NCBI GenBank assembly: GCA_002364325.1
Contig: DEXV01000002.1
Span: 124,001 to 188,000 of the forward strand
DNA: 64,000 nucleotides
DNA from: Gillisia sp. UBA3175
GTDB lineage: Bacteria > Bacteroidota > Bacteroidia > Flavobacteriales > Flavobacteriaceae
Direction: 5' to 3'
A model generated the notes under the pieces. That model searched no databases, had not been told where the DNA came from, and worked only from the letters and a program-made list of their open reading frames with translations. The position numbers and the translations under genes were made by a program. Positions 53,055 through 62,245 of the stretch are shown piece by piece (within the stretch, counting starts at the first letter, position 1; every line of letters starts with the position of its first letter).

Positions 53055-53645
53055 ATGAATTATCTGGCACATATTTATTTATCCGGGGAAATTGATGAAT
53101 TAAAAATCGGGAATTTCATTGCAGATTCGGTTAGAGGAAATAAATACTCTCATTTTCCAGAAATGATCCAAGATGGAATAACATTACATAGACATTTAGA
53201 TACTTTCACCGATAAACATCCAAGCTTTCGAAAAAGTACTCATAGGTTGTTCGATCCTTATGGGCATTATAGCGCTGTAATTGTAGATATATTATATGAT
53301 CATTTTCTAGCTAAAAATTGGCATCAGTATTCAGATATACCGCTATATGATTATACTCAGGATTTTTATAAATTACTACAGGATAATTTTGCGATCTTGC
53401 CCATTCGGGTCCAAAAATTCTTGCCATATATGCTAAAGGATAATTGGCTATATAATTATGCAAGCATAGATGGTATTGGTAAGATCCTATTTCAGATGGA
53501 TCATAGAACAAAGAATAAATCTAAAATGAAACATGCTACAAAAGAGCTTCAGTTATATTACGAACTTTTCGAGCTTGAATTCACTTCCTTCTTTGGAGAA
53601 GTAATTAAATACTCTACTAAAGAAATTCAGAAATTAAAAATTTAA
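53055..53645 (+). CDS. AcpH-like (DUF479) acyl-carrier-protein phosphodiesterase family protein
   Basis: 196 residues from the ATG at 53055 (MNYLAHIYLSGE); a GTG two codons upstream is possible. AcpH removes the phosphopantetheine arm from acyl carrier protein. Family marks are NYLAHIYLS, LKIGNFIADSVRG near residue 18, GITLHRHLDTFTDKHPSF near residue 42 and VIVDILYDHFLAKNW near residue 75, which give the HD-like His and Asp metal ligands. Length agrees with the family. It lies 6 bp before the gamma-glutamyltransferase gene, so they are probably co-transcribed, though no functional link is obvious. Confidence 0.82.
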   Translation: MNYLAHIYLSGEIDELKIGNFIADSVRGNKYSHFPEMIQDGITLHRHLDTFTDKHPSFRKSTHRLFDPYGHYSAVIVDILYDHFLAKNWHQYSDIPLYDYTQDFYKLLQDNFAILPIRVQKFLPYMLKDNWLYNYASIDGIGKILFQMDHRTKNKSKMKHATKELQLYYELFELEFTSFFGEVIKYSTKEIQKLKI

Positions 53646-53651
53646 GATCTT

Positions 53652-55358
53652 ATGAAAAATTATTTTTTAATATTTAGTCTCCTTCTATTTATCGGATGTA
53701 AAACAGCTTCCGTAAATACTTCAGATAAGATTCCCATTGCGGAAATGGGACTTATCACAGATAATGCAATGGTAGTATCTGCTCGAGAAGAAGCTTCAAG
53801 AATAGCTTCAGACATCATGAAACAAGGTGGAAATGCTTTTGATGCTATGGTTGCTACAGAAATGGCATTGGCAGTGAGTTATCCGTTTGCAGGAAGTTTA
53901 GGTGGTGGCGGATTTATGGTTTATAGAAAAGCAAATGGAGAAATTGGAAGTCTGGATTTTAGGGAAAAGGCGCCCTTAGCTGCTTCAAAAAATATGTATC
54001 TGGATGAAAACGGAAATGCTGTTCCTGAAAAAAGTCAGGTTGGCGGATTGGCTGTGGGAGTTCCAGGTACTGTTGCAGGAATTTTTTCTGTTCATGAAAA
54101 ATTAGGCTCCTTACCTCTATCACAGATCTTGACTCCGGTAATTGAATTGGCGAAAAGAGGTTATGTAATTACTCAAGGTCAAGCCGAAAGTTTTAATGCT
54201 AATAACGAAATGTTTAGGACCGTGAATAAATCCACTATTCTCTACGATAAAACTTTTAAAGTAGGTGATACTGTAAAAAATATTGCTTTAGCAGGTACCT
54301 TAGAAAAGATCATGAAAAATGGCCGAGACGAATATTATGGCGGAGCTACGGGAAAAATTCTAGTGGATTTTATCCAGGAAAATGGCGGTATTATAACTCT
54401 TGAAGATCTAAGATCCTATGAAACCGTTTGGAGAGAACCCATTACCTTCAATTATAAAAATTTGAGAATAATTTCCATGGCTCCACCATCAAGTGGTGGA
54501 GTTGCCTTAGCACAAATATTGAAAACCTTGGAAAAATATCCGCTTTCCGAATTTGGCCATAATAGCACAAAGACAATTCAAGTTATTACGGAAGCAGAAC
54601 GCAGAGCTTATGCCGATAGAAGTTATTATTTGGGAGACCCAGATTTTTATGATGTTCCGGTTAAAACACTAACCAGTGAGCGTTATTTAAACTATAGAAT
54701 GGAAGACTTCAGTTTCGAAAAGGCTACTTCTTCTTCAGATCTTAAACATGGCGCTGTTCCAGGTTATGAAAGTATGGAAACTACGCATTATTCTATAGTA
54801 GATCAATTTGGGAATGCAATTGCTGTTACTTCAACTTTAAATGGAGCCTATGGTTCTAAATTATACGTTGAGGAATTGGGCTTTTTTCTGAATAATGAAA
54901 TGGACGATTTTAGCGCGAAACCTGGAGTTCCAAATATGTTTGGGCTTATAGGTGCAGAGGCAAATTCTATAGCACCTCAAAAACGAATGTTGAGCTCCAT
55001 GACCCCAACTATTGTAGAAAAAGACGGCAAATTTTGGATGAGTGTTGGAACCCCGGGCGGATCTACAATTATCACCTCTGTACTGCAAACAATTCTAAAT
55101 GTTTCAGAATTTGGAATGAATATGCAACAGGCGGTAAATGCTCCAAGATTTCATCATCAATGGTTACCAGATGAGATTCGTTTTGAACCTTTTTCATTCT
55201 CTCCAGAAATTTTAAAGACCTTAGAGGAAAAAGGTTATATAATAAATGAAAAGGATTCTCCTATTTTAGGTAAAGTTGATGCGATATTGAGGTTACCTGA
55301 TGGAAAGCTTGAAGGCGGAGCAGATAAAAGGGGGGATGATACTGCTATAGGATTTTAA
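53652..55358 (+). CDS. ggt: Gamma-glutamyltransferase lipoprotein
   Basis: 568 residues, typical for the unprocessed enzyme. A lipoprotein signal MKNYFLIFSLLLFIGCKT puts it in the periplasm or on a membrane. GGNAFDAMVATEMALAV and GSLGGGGFMVYR near residues 60-95 are conserved in the large subunit. Autoprocessing should occur before the Thr in METTHYSIVDQFGNAIAVTS near residue 377, which becomes the nucleophile of the small subunit. SSMTPTIVEKDGKFWMSVGTPGG near residue 455 holds the Gly-Gly that stabilises the oxyanion. It cleaves glutathione and other gamma-glutamyl compounds. It converges with the lipoprotein gene at 55360, one base away. Confidence 0.93.
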   Translation: MKNYFLIFSLLLFIGCKTASVNTSDKIPIAEMGLITDNAMVVSAREEASRIASDIMKQGGNAFDAMVATEMALAVSYPFAGSLGGGGFMVYRKANGEIGSLDFREKAPLAASKNMYLDENGNAVPEKSQVGGLAVGVPGTVAGIFSVHEKLGSLPLSQILTPVIELAKRGYVITQGQAESFNANNEMFRTVNKSTILYDKTFKVGDTVKNIALAGTLEKIMKNGRDEYYGGATGKILVDFIQENGGIITLEDLRSYETVWREPITFNYKNLRIISMAPPSSGGVALAQILKTLEKYPLSEFGHNSTKTIQVITEAERRAYADRSYYLGDPDFYDVPVKTLTSERYLNYRMEDFSFEKATSSSDLKHGAVPGYESMETTHYSIVDQFGNAIAVTSTLNGAYGSKLYVEELGFFLNNEMDDFSAKPGVPNMFGLIGAEANSIAPQKRMLSSMTPTIVEKDGKFWMSVGTPGGSTIITSVLQTILNVSEFGMNMQQAVNAPRFHHQWLPDEIRFEPFSFSPEILKTLEEKGYIINEKDSPILGKVDAILRLPDGKLEGGADKRGDDTAIGF

Positions 55359-55359
55359 T

Positions 55360-56022
55360 TTACTTTGAGCAAAGATAGAAGGGATTTGGATCTTCATGCT
55401 CGATAAACATAAAGCCAAAGTCAAAGGCAAGATCCTTTTGGAAGCAAAGCACCTCTACTGGGAGGTTGTATTTTACCCCTTCTTGAATATTAATAGTAAT
55501 TGGAAGAGAGGCGGTAACCAAATTATAAAATTGCATTGGATCATCTTCGCCATTTTTACGTGGAGACATATATATTATTTTTGAGGATTGCCCGGGTTTA
55601 TCTATAACTGCAAAATATTCTAAAGTATAAATACCAACGGGTAACTTAAGATTTTTTTCTTCTAAATTATTCCAGAGATCCATTTCCCCATCTTCATCAG
55701 AATCGATGCCATTAGGATCTAACTGTAATTCAAAAAAACCTGTAGCATTATTACCTACATAACAATTCCCGTTACTGTCCTTTAAAGCAAGCCTTATGTA
55801 GGAAGGCGAAATATTACTACATGGAAGACTTCCAAATTCAATTTCTTTGGATCCCATGCCTCTGTTAGGAAAATTAAAAACATTAGCGGTAAGCATGCTA
55901 AAAGAAAGAATTCCATTCCCGGAATCATCATTAGGAGGAATGTTATCATCACTGCTACTACAGCTAAAAATAAAAGTTGCGATAAAAAATAGAACCCCGA
56001 AATAAACATAATTTTTTTTCAT
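55360..56022 (-). CDS. Lipoprotein of unrecognised family, shared-domain member 1
   Basis: 220 residues. Lipoprotein signal MKKNYVYFGVLFFIATFIFSC followed by SSSDD. From about residue 66 it aligns with the lipoproteins at 59277, 61184 and 62246: CSNISPSYIRLALKDSNG matches their CRDAAPSYV, LPVGIYTLEYFAVID matches LPAGNYSLEYFIVYS, MSPRKNGEDD matches VAPREGGDYA, and YNLPVEVLCFQKD matches YINVDVLCFIPRD. It ends after that block, so it is the shortest member. I do not recognise the domain. Location is probably the outer membrane. Two adjacent palindromes lie 34-62 bp upstream. No enzyme motif is visible. Confidence 0.75.
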   Translation of the reverse strand: MKKNYVYFGVLFFIATFIFSCSSSDDNIPPNDDSGNGILSFSMLTANVFNFPNRGMGSKEIEFGSLPCSNISPSYIRLALKDSNGNCYVGNNATGFFELQLDPNGIDSDEDGEMDLWNNLEEKNLKLPVGIYTLEYFAVIDKPGQSSKIIYMSPRKNGEDDPMQFYNLVTASLPITINIQEGVKYNLPVEVLCFQKDLAFDFGFMFIEHEDPNPFYLCSK

Positions 56023-56055
56023 GATTTTTAAAATTTAAAATGAATAATTTACTCA

Positions 56056-56084
56056 GATAGTTTAAAAACTATCCAAAATTTTGG
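56056..56084. promoter_or_regulatory. Adjacent palindromes upstream of a lipoprotein gene
   Basis: GATAGTTT-AA-AAACTATC (56056-56073) is followed directly by the perfect palindrome CCAAAATTTTGG (56073-56084). They lie 34-62 bp before the start at 56022 and could be operators. The remainder of the 356-bp gap up to 56378 shows no gene, only the terminator at 56328-56349. Confidence 0.35.
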
Positions 56085-56327
56085 TCATTCAGTAATAGGG
56101 AAAAGATGCATTGGGTATAATGCAGTTTGGAGGGATTATTAATCGATATACTATTAGGGGTGAGACTTAATATTTAAAATTACAAATACTTAACTTATTA
56201 TATGATAGGGGAAATCCCTAATTAACAATATTCAATATTATTGATGTTAGAAATAGGGAAATATTTTACAGTAATTGTCTAATTACCCATATTATTCACA
56301 TCTCAATTTAAAAAAAAGTATAAAAAA

Positions 56328-56349
56328 AGCCGAAGCAATTGCTTCGGCT
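56328..56349 (-). terminator. Hairpin terminator of astacin gene
   Basis: Perfect stem AGCCGAAGC / GCTTCGGCT with loop AATT, followed on the minus strand by a run of seven T. It lies about 30 bp after the stop of the gene at 56379-57458. Confidence 0.9.
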
Positions 56350-56378
56350 CTAAAATTATGGTAACAAATTATTATCTT

Positions 56379-57458
56379 CTACACGAAATACCAACTTCCA
56401 TCTATCAATACAACTTCTTGCCATCCTCCACGGTCCTTTTTATAGAACCAGCTGTCTTTTTTCCTTAAAACAGTTAATCCGGCAATGGTATAATATTCTC
56501 CATTAATATAAGTGGGCTCTGGATTTGTTGGTTCTGGAGTGGTTGGCGTTGGTTCTGTTGGAGGTGGTGTGGTTCCTGCAGTTTCTCCAGGGTACATACT
56601 AAAAATTCCTTCAACATCTCCTCCAGATAATCCATTTCTTTGTGCATTATAAGTAGAACCATCTAATTTTACTATGGTTGGTTGCCCGTTAGCAGAGAAA
56701 GAATAAGAACTATACATCATAATAGAACCAAAATCTAAAGTTGATGTAAACTCAGATCCATCATATCCGCTTTCTTCATAAGTCCTAAAATTATGCTCGG
56801 CTCCAGATGTTATGTTCTGAAAATTGATGGTAATATAGCTATCGCGATCCACTCTACTTTGCTCATGCCAGAGACCTACTGCATGACCTATTTCATGAAT
56901 AGTATTACCTGTAGAACATCCACTAGCTAGCGTAATATTCTGTCTTCCACCAATCATTCCTATATAAGAAGAGCATCCGCCTCCAGGAGTAAAATAGATG
57001 TAATTAGCTTCTCCAGATCTTTGTACAAATTTTACCGCAGTGGTAGATTCCCAATGAGCTATAGCATCAGATACTCTAGTTTGATCTGGTAAAGTAGCAT
57101 CAATAGCATAATAAACTATATTATCTGGCCAATAACTAGAAGTTCTCCCCACACTTTTTTGTTGAGATGGAGTTTCTCCCTTATCATAAACCAATTTTTG
57201 CTCTTGATCTGTAACCATATCTTTTGAGAATATGATATCGCCTTGATAAACAAGGTTACCGTCTATATTTTCTACAGGTAGTCTTTTTCCTGCAAAATAA
57301 ATATCAGAAACATTTCCTGATTTTCCAGGATATGCAACTTCAACATTCTCGAATGAAATCTCAGATTTCGTTTCCGTTTCATTCTCATTAATTGGATCAT
57401 CACTGCACGAAAATAGCACTAGGGCTGGCAGTAAGAAAATTAAGCTGCGTTTTTTCAT
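56379..57458 (-). CDS. Astacin-family (M12A) zinc metalloprotease lipoprotein, copy 1
   Basis: 359 residues. Lipoprotein signal MKKRSLIFLLPALVLFSCSDD. A propeptide-like region (about 25-110) precedes the protease domain. The zinc site is HEIGHAVGLWHEQSRVDRD near residues 189-207, the full HExxHxxGxxHE astacin signature, and the Met-turn is SIMMYSSYSFS near residue 247. Four cysteines nearby may form disulfides. After a Thr/Pro-rich linker (about 297-316) comes a 43-residue tail, YINGEYYTIAGLTVLR...WQEVVLIDGSWY, that I do not recognise. It should cleave proteins at the cell surface. It is a tandem paralogue of the gene at 57692. Confidence 0.88.
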   Translation of the reverse strand: MKKRSLIFLLPALVLFSCSDDPINENETETKSEISFENVEVAYPGKSGNVSDIYFAGKRLPVENIDGNLVYQGDIIFSKDMVTDQEQKLVYDKGETPSQQKSVGRTSSYWPDNIVYYAIDATLPDQTRVSDAIAHWESTTAVKFVQRSGEANYIYFTPGGGCSSYIGMIGGRQNITLASGCSTGNTIHEIGHAVGLWHEQSRVDRDSYITINFQNITSGAEHNFRTYEESGYDGSEFTSTLDFGSIMMYSSYSFSANGQPTIVKLDGSTYNAQRNGLSGGDVEGIFSMYPGETAGTTPPPTEPTPTTPEPTNPEPTYINGEYYTIAGLTVLRKKDSWFYKKDRGGWQEVVLIDGSWYFV

Positions 57459-57691
57459 AAGTAGGTTTGTTTAAAATTTAAGGTTTTAGTGAAAAGGGGA
57501 AATAATAGACAATGCTCAATTGTGAAAAATTTAAAATATATTAAAGGCTTAATAGAAAAGGCTGTAAAATATATCCGGCATTAATTAAATGTGAGTAAGT
57601 TTTCTACATTTAAAAAACACACTTCTACATATTTGTTGATGAATAAAATTCGGTGATGAATAATCACCGAATTTTATATAATTATAAAAGA

Positions 57692-58741
57692 TTATCTAGC
57701 ATAGTACCATCTACCATCTACTAACTCAACAATCTTCCATCCATATACCCTCGAATAGTAGTACCATAGATCATTATGTCTCAAAACTGTCACTCCACTT
57801 ATGGTATAATATTCACCATTTATATAAGTAGGTGCAATAGGCTGCGTAGTTCCAGTATCCCCAGAAGGGTACATCGCATATATTCCTGTTTTGTCGCCAG
57901 AAGAAAGTGCATTTCGTTGTCCACTAAAAGTGCTACCATCTAATTTTACAATAGTGGGTTGTCCATTACTAGAGAAGGAATATGAGCTATACAACATAAT
58001 AGAACCAAAATCTAGATTAGAAGTGAATTCGGCTCCGTCAAATCCGCTCTCAGCATAGGTTTGGAAGTTATGCTCGCGCCCGCTTTGAATATTTGCGTAA
58101 TTAATCTTAATATGTTTATCGCGATCTACTCTACTCTGCTCGTGCCACAAACCTACCGCGTGACCAATTTCATGAATGGTATTTCCAGTAGAACAAGCGC
58201 TTGCTAAAGTAATATTCTGTCTACCACCTATCATTCCTATGTAAGAGGAACACCCTGATCCTGGAGTAAAGTAAATGTAATTAGACTGTGAAGTTCTCCT
58301 TACAAACTTAAGTGACGTATTAGCTTCCCAATGATTAATTGCATCTAAAGCTCTGTTTTGATCTGGTAAGCTACCATCTATATCATAATAGACGGTATTG
58401 TTTGGCCATCTAGCAGAAGTTCTTCCCACACTCTTTTGTTGGGATGGCACTTCACCTATTTCATAAACAAGTTTTACATCTTGGGAAGTGATCATATCAT
58501 TCGAAAAAACTATATCTCCTTCGTAAATATAATCGCCATCTATTTCTTCTACAGTAATTTTCTGGCCTGCAAAATAAACATCAGATAAAAGTCCGAAGTC
58601 TTCTGGGTAAGCCATTTCAACGTTTGCAGATAATTCTTTATTTTCTATTAATTGCTCTTCTGTTTCTGGGGTAATTGAATCTTTACTACAAGACAGAATA
58701 GCTAAAGCCGGTAGTAAATACAATAAATTTGATCTCCTCAT
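57692..58741 (-). CDS. Astacin-family (M12A) zinc metalloprotease lipoprotein, copy 2
   Basis: 349 residues, parallel to copy 1 throughout. Lipoprotein signal MRRSNLLYLLPALAILSCSKD, a propeptide with SQQKSVGRTSARWPNNTVYY at its end, zinc site HEIGHAVGLWHEQSRVDRDK near residue 188 and Met-turn SIMLYSSYSFSSNG. The linker is short here (TGTTQPIAP), but the same small C-terminal domain follows (YINGEYYTISGVTVLR...WKIVELVDGRWYY). A 233-bp gap separates the two genes, and no clear promoter was found in it. The upstream 535-bp gap to 59276 holds only the terminator of the next gene, as far as I can see. Confidence 0.88.
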   Translation of the reverse strand: MRRSNLLYLLPALAILSCSKDSITPETEEQLIENKELSANVEMAYPEDFGLLSDVYFAGQKITVEEIDGDYIYEGDIVFSNDMITSQDVKLVYEIGEVPSQQKSVGRTSARWPNNTVYYDIDGSLPDQNRALDAINHWEANTSLKFVRRTSQSNYIYFTPGSGCSSYIGMIGGRQNITLASACSTGNTIHEIGHAVGLWHEQSRVDRDKHIKINYANIQSGREHNFQTYAESGFDGAEFTSNLDFGSIMLYSSYSFSSNGQPTIVKLDGSTFSGQRNALSSGDKTGIYAMYPSGDTGTTQPIAPTYINGEYYTISGVTVLRHNDLWYYYSRVYGWKIVELVDGRWYYAR

Positions 58742-59276
58742 AAATTGGGGTATTAAAAATTTAAATGAACAAGTTCTTTTTTCTTTTAAATAGTTCTTGT
58801 TCCGGTTATTAAAATATTTTGTACGAGTTGGGTTGTTTCAAAGTTCATTCCAAAAAAACAATCGATTAATCACAATTATTTAAATATCAATCACTTAACA
58901 CGCACTATTATTTTAATATTCATAACGATTATGAATGTTTTATATATTTTTTAAATATTATCTATTAAAAAAATATAATTCCAAGATTAATTTAAGATGG
59001 AACTACTAATTAACAGCTCATGAGGGGGGAGATATGAGTGTTACACAATAACAATCGCTAAAATACATAAAAAAACGTTAAATGGTAAATATTTTTAACT
59101 TTTAACATTTTCCGCAAAAGAAAAGCTGCCCGAAACTAATCGGACAGCCTCTTCTATTAACACCTCTAATTATTATTAAAATAACTATCTGGTGATTAAT
59201 AAAACTAACCTTACATATTCATCATCCCCCCGGTTGACAAATAGCAAGCGTTAGTTTTTTCAGTTAAAAAAATTAT
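58742..59276. other. 535-bp intergenic region
   Basis: AT-rich spacer between the astacin copy 2 and the TSP3-like lipoprotein gene. Apart from the terminator at 59125-59148 I see no gene, RNA or clear -33/-7 promoter. The leader of the astacin gene must lie in the left part. Confidence 0.5.
59125..59148 (-). terminator. Hairpin terminator of TSP3-like lipoprotein gene
   Basis: Nine-pair stem (one G-T pair) GCTGCCCGA / TCGGACAGC with a six-base loop. On the minus strand it is followed by TTTTCTTTTG. It lies about 130 bp after the stop at 59277. Confidence 0.75.
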
Positions 59277-61010
59277 TTACGGGCCTGGAACATCCTCACA
59301 AATAACTGCCTCAATGGTTACATATACAGGATAAGTATAGGCATAATCAGAAAATGTTAATGTTATTGCAGTTTGATTTCCCTCTGGGAATACTATTCCA
59401 TTATCACATAAAGCGTGGAAACAGTCAACAATTCTGTTTCCAGAATCATCACTAGGCCATATCTTAACTTTATATCCTTTTATCTTATCAAAATCATTCG
59501 GCGTATCTAAGGTTACCTTTACATTGCTACCATCTAACATAACATTTGCAGTAGCAAATAGTATATTTGGTTCTAAAGCACCTTTTTCTCCTCTTAATTC
59601 ATACGAAGTTTCTTCTGTTACCTTATAAATAATAGTAGAATCAGCTAGATCTATCGATGTACTATAACAAAGTCCACCAGCTGTTGTAGTTAGATCACAA
59701 TCTGTAGGAGTACATCCTACCACAGGATCTACCCAACATCCTAAGAGATCAGGATTCTCTACTTGGCCAGATAATGGACCCACTAATGGACACTCATCAA
59801 CATCATCATTTCTACCATCATTATCTGTGTCAGCGTCATTTGGATCTGTATTTAAAATTACTTCCTCAGCATTTGTCAAATTATCTTCGTCTGGATCACA
59901 ACTAGAACCTGTTGGATCTGTGGTACAATCAACAACTACTATAGGACAACCAACAGCATCCACACTACCTCTAACACCTTCACCTTTACATTCATCTACT
60001 CCATTTAGTACACCATCATTATCACAATCTGCTGCTGGATCTTCAGGATCACATCCTGTTCCACCATCGTCACCACAATTAATTCTAACATGCTCATATT
60101 TAGGAGTTGCTGTTAATTGTGCATTAACGTCAGCTTGTGTAATAGTGAATTCCCTTACATCTGAAGCATCGGCATTGTATGCTCCAGCATCCATAACAGA
60201 TACTCTTACATAATACACATCCGATCCAACTAATGGTGGTAATGCCATACAAATAACTGTAGCGGCAAAGCTATTACCTGTTCCAGAAACTGAATTCATT
60301 GCTCCATCTACCACTACATCTTCACCATCAAAATCATCTGCCCATATATCTACTTCGAATTTTGCAGGGTATTCTCTACCGGTTCCATCATCACAATAGT
60401 TTACAAAAATGCAATAGTTGTTTTCTACAGTTGTAAGATCGATATCGAAAAATATATAGCCATAAGCTTCTTCATTTCTAGGAATGTAACAAAGCACATC
60501 TACCACTATATATGGTTTGGTACCAGCTTCAAGATCTATGGACATTGGTAATGGACTACCCACACTGCTGGCATAATCTCCACCGGCGCGTGGTGCTACC
60601 CAAAGCACTTCATCATCTGCAGAATACACGATAAAATATTCTAGCGTATAATCTCCAGCTGGAAGTCCTAAAACCTCAGAATATTCTGTTTCCCAGCTTC
60701 CATTGTTATTCTTAATATTTACCCTAACAAGGAATGGATCAGAATTCCCTGGTCCACCTACAAAAAATCCGGTGGCATCATTGGTAAGTCCTAATCTAAC
60801 ATAGGCGGGAGCCGCATCTCTACACTCAGTAGGATCAGTCTCATGTGCTTTATCTGCTTGTCTAGAAGCAAAATCATTTAGCAACGCGCCTAATTGTAAT
60901 TGCACTGTGTCCTGATCGGATACAGAAGTTCCATTTTCTTCCTTAGAACAGGAGGTAAAGAACATTGCGAGAACAAATGCAAAGCTCCAACAGTATTTAA
61001 AATATTTCAT
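59277..61010 (-). CDS. Lipoprotein with shared domain plus TSP3-like calcium-binding repeats (member 2)
   Basis: 577 residues. Lipoprotein signal ending FFTSCSKEENG. Residues 25-310 align with the proteins at 61184 and 62246, including CRDAAPAYVRLGL, LPAGDYTLEYFIVYSADDEVLW, YIVVDVLCYIPRNEEAYGY, ENNYCIFVNYCDDGTGREYP and a final YEHVRINC. Residues 315-420 are Asp-rich thrombospondin type 3-like repeats (ADCDNDGVLNGVDECKGEG; TDPNDADTDNDGRNDDVDEC), expected to bind calcium. The last 150 residues form another beta-rich domain I do not recognise. It probably sits on the outer membrane. The leader AATAGTTTAGATTAATA before the start is shared with the two paralogues. Confidence 0.8.
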   Translation of the reverse strand: MKYFKYCWSFAFVLAMFFTSCSKEENGTSVSDQDTVQLQLGALLNDFASRQADKAHETDPTECRDAAPAYVRLGLTNDATGFFVGGPGNSDPFLVRVNIKNNNGSWETEYSEVLGLPAGDYTLEYFIVYSADDEVLWVAPRAGGDYASSVGSPLPMSIDLEAGTKPYIVVDVLCYIPRNEEAYGYIFFDIDLTTVENNYCIFVNYCDDGTGREYPAKFEVDIWADDFDGEDVVVDGAMNSVSGTGNSFAATVICMALPPLVGSDVYYVRVSVMDAGAYNADASDVREFTITQADVNAQLTATPKYEHVRINCGDDGGTGCDPEDPAADCDNDGVLNGVDECKGEGVRGSVDAVGCPIVVVDCTTDPTGSSCDPDEDNLTNAEEVILNTDPNDADTDNDGRNDDVDECPLVGPLSGQVENPDLLGCWVDPVVGCTPTDCDLTTTAGGLCYSTSIDLADSTIIYKVTEETSYELRGEKGALEPNILFATANVMLDGSNVKVTLDTPNDFDKIKGYKVKIWPSDDSGNRIVDCFHALCDNGIVFPEGNQTAITLTFSDYAYTYPVYVTIEAVICEDVPGP

Positions 61011-61105
61011 AATTTAATAGTTTAGATTAATAGAAATTAAAATGACTCTATTTTTAATGGTTAATAATTGAGTTTTATTTGCTAATCCATTTCAAAAAGG
61101 AATTC

Positions 61106-61140
61106 TTGAACAGTAAATTATCTTAAAACTTACTGTTCAA
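61106..61140 (-). terminator. Hairpin terminator after member 3
   Basis: Perfect 11-bp stem TTGAACAGTAA / TTACTGTTCAA with a 13-base loop, followed on the minus strand by GAATTCCTTTTTG. It lies about 45 bp after the stop at 61184. Confidence 0.6.
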
Positions 61141-61183
61141 TATTCCTCCTCGTTTTTAAGATTGGTTAATCAGTATGGCTGCA

Positions 61184-62116
61184 TTAATTGCATATTCTTA
61201 TATGCTCGTAACTAGGAGTTACATCTAATTGAGCATCGATATCTGCTTGATTAATTTCAAATTCTCTAACTGGAGGATTTGATTCATCCACGTTATATGG
61301 TAATAATGGATCATCCAAAACTGTAACACGTACAAAATAGGTATCAGAGCCAGCTAATGGTGGTAATACAAAACATAGTACAGAGGCTGCAGGATTATTT
61401 CCAGATTGAGTAATCACGTTCATGTTTTCATCTAGATCTACAGGAGTACCATCATAGGCATCATACCATACTTCAACCATAAATTTAGCTGGGTACTCTC
61501 TTCCTTCACAATAATTTACGAAGATGCAATAGTTGTTTTCTACAGTAGTAAGTTCTATATCAAAGAATAAATAGCCATAAGCCTGTTCATCCCTAGGAAT
61601 AAAACATAACACATCTACATTGATATAAGGTTTGGTTCCCGCTCCTAAATTAATAGCTTGTGGAAGTGGTTCTCCTACACTACTCGCATAATCGCCACCT
61701 TCTCGTGGGGCTACCCAAAGTACTTGTCCATCTGCAGAGTACACGATAAAATATTCTAAGGAGTAATTTCCTGCTGGTAAGGCAAGATCCTCAGAATAGG
61801 AAGTCTCCCAACTTCCACTGTTGTTCTGAATATTTACCCTAAATAAGAAAGGAGTGGTTGTTCCTCCCCCTGTGCCAACATAAATCCCGTCTGAATTTTC
61901 AATACCTACCATAACATAAGAAGGTGCGGCATCTCTACATTCTCCCGGAAGGGTTCCATGTGCTTTTGATTCTATATCATTCAGTAAGGTTCCAAATTGA
62001 ATTTGGAAGTTCTCTTCATTTCCTTGACCTGATGCTGTTGATTCCTCCTTACTACAAGAGGTGAATAACATTGCAAATACTGCAATGAATAAAATGGGGA
62101 GTTTAAAATTTTTCAT
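61184..62116 (-). CDS. Lipoprotein of unrecognised family, shared-domain member 3
   Basis: 310 residues from the ATG at 62116 (MKNFKLPILFIAVFAMLFTSC); the frame is open a further 36 codons, but only this start gives a lipoprotein signal and the same leader as the paralogues. The mature protein has CRDAAPSYVMVGIENSDGIY, LALPAGNYSLEYFIVYSADG, VAPREGGDYASSVGEPLP, YINVDVLCFIPRDEQ and ENNYCIFVNYCEGREYPAKF, ending in YEHIRICN. It is nearly identical to the protein at 62246 through about residues 45-200 and more different afterwards. It is short of the TSP3 part of member 2. Function unknown; outer-membrane location is likely. Confidence 0.75.
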   Translation of the reverse strand: MKNFKLPILFIAVFAMLFTSCSKEESTASGQGNEENFQIQFGTLLNDIESKAHGTLPGECRDAAPSYVMVGIENSDGIYVGTGGGTTTPFLFRVNIQNNSGSWETSYSEDLALPAGNYSLEYFIVYSADGQVLWVAPREGGDYASSVGEPLPQAINLGAGTKPYINVDVLCFIPRDEQAYGYLFFDIELTTVENNYCIFVNYCEGREYPAKFMVEVWYDAYDGTPVDLDENMNVITQSGNNPAASVLCFVLPPLAGSDTYFVRVTVLDDPLLPYNVDESNPPVREFEINQADIDAQLDVTPSYEHIRICN

Positions 62117-62194
62117 GATTAAATAGTTTAGATTAATAAAATATTTAGAATGGTTAATAAAAGAGTTATAGAAATATAGAAATAAAGAGAAGCG

Positions 62195-62227
62195 ATTGAA
62201 AAGCAGTGGTATTTTGCTTTTCAATCT
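62195..62227 (-). terminator. Hairpin terminator after member 4
   Basis: Perfect 12-bp stem GATTGAAAAGCA / TGCTTTTCAATC with a nine-base loop, followed on the minus strand by a pyrimidine-rich GCTTCTCTTTATTTC. It starts 19 bp after the stop at 62246. Confidence 0.65.
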
Positions 62228-62245
62228 TCCTCTTATATTTATTAA

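Noticed and set aside
59827..60213. 128-codon Ser/Pro-rich open frame on the plus strand
   Set aside because: It is the antisense of the Asp-rich TSP3-like part of the gene at 59277-61010, where low-complexity coding keeps the reverse frame open.
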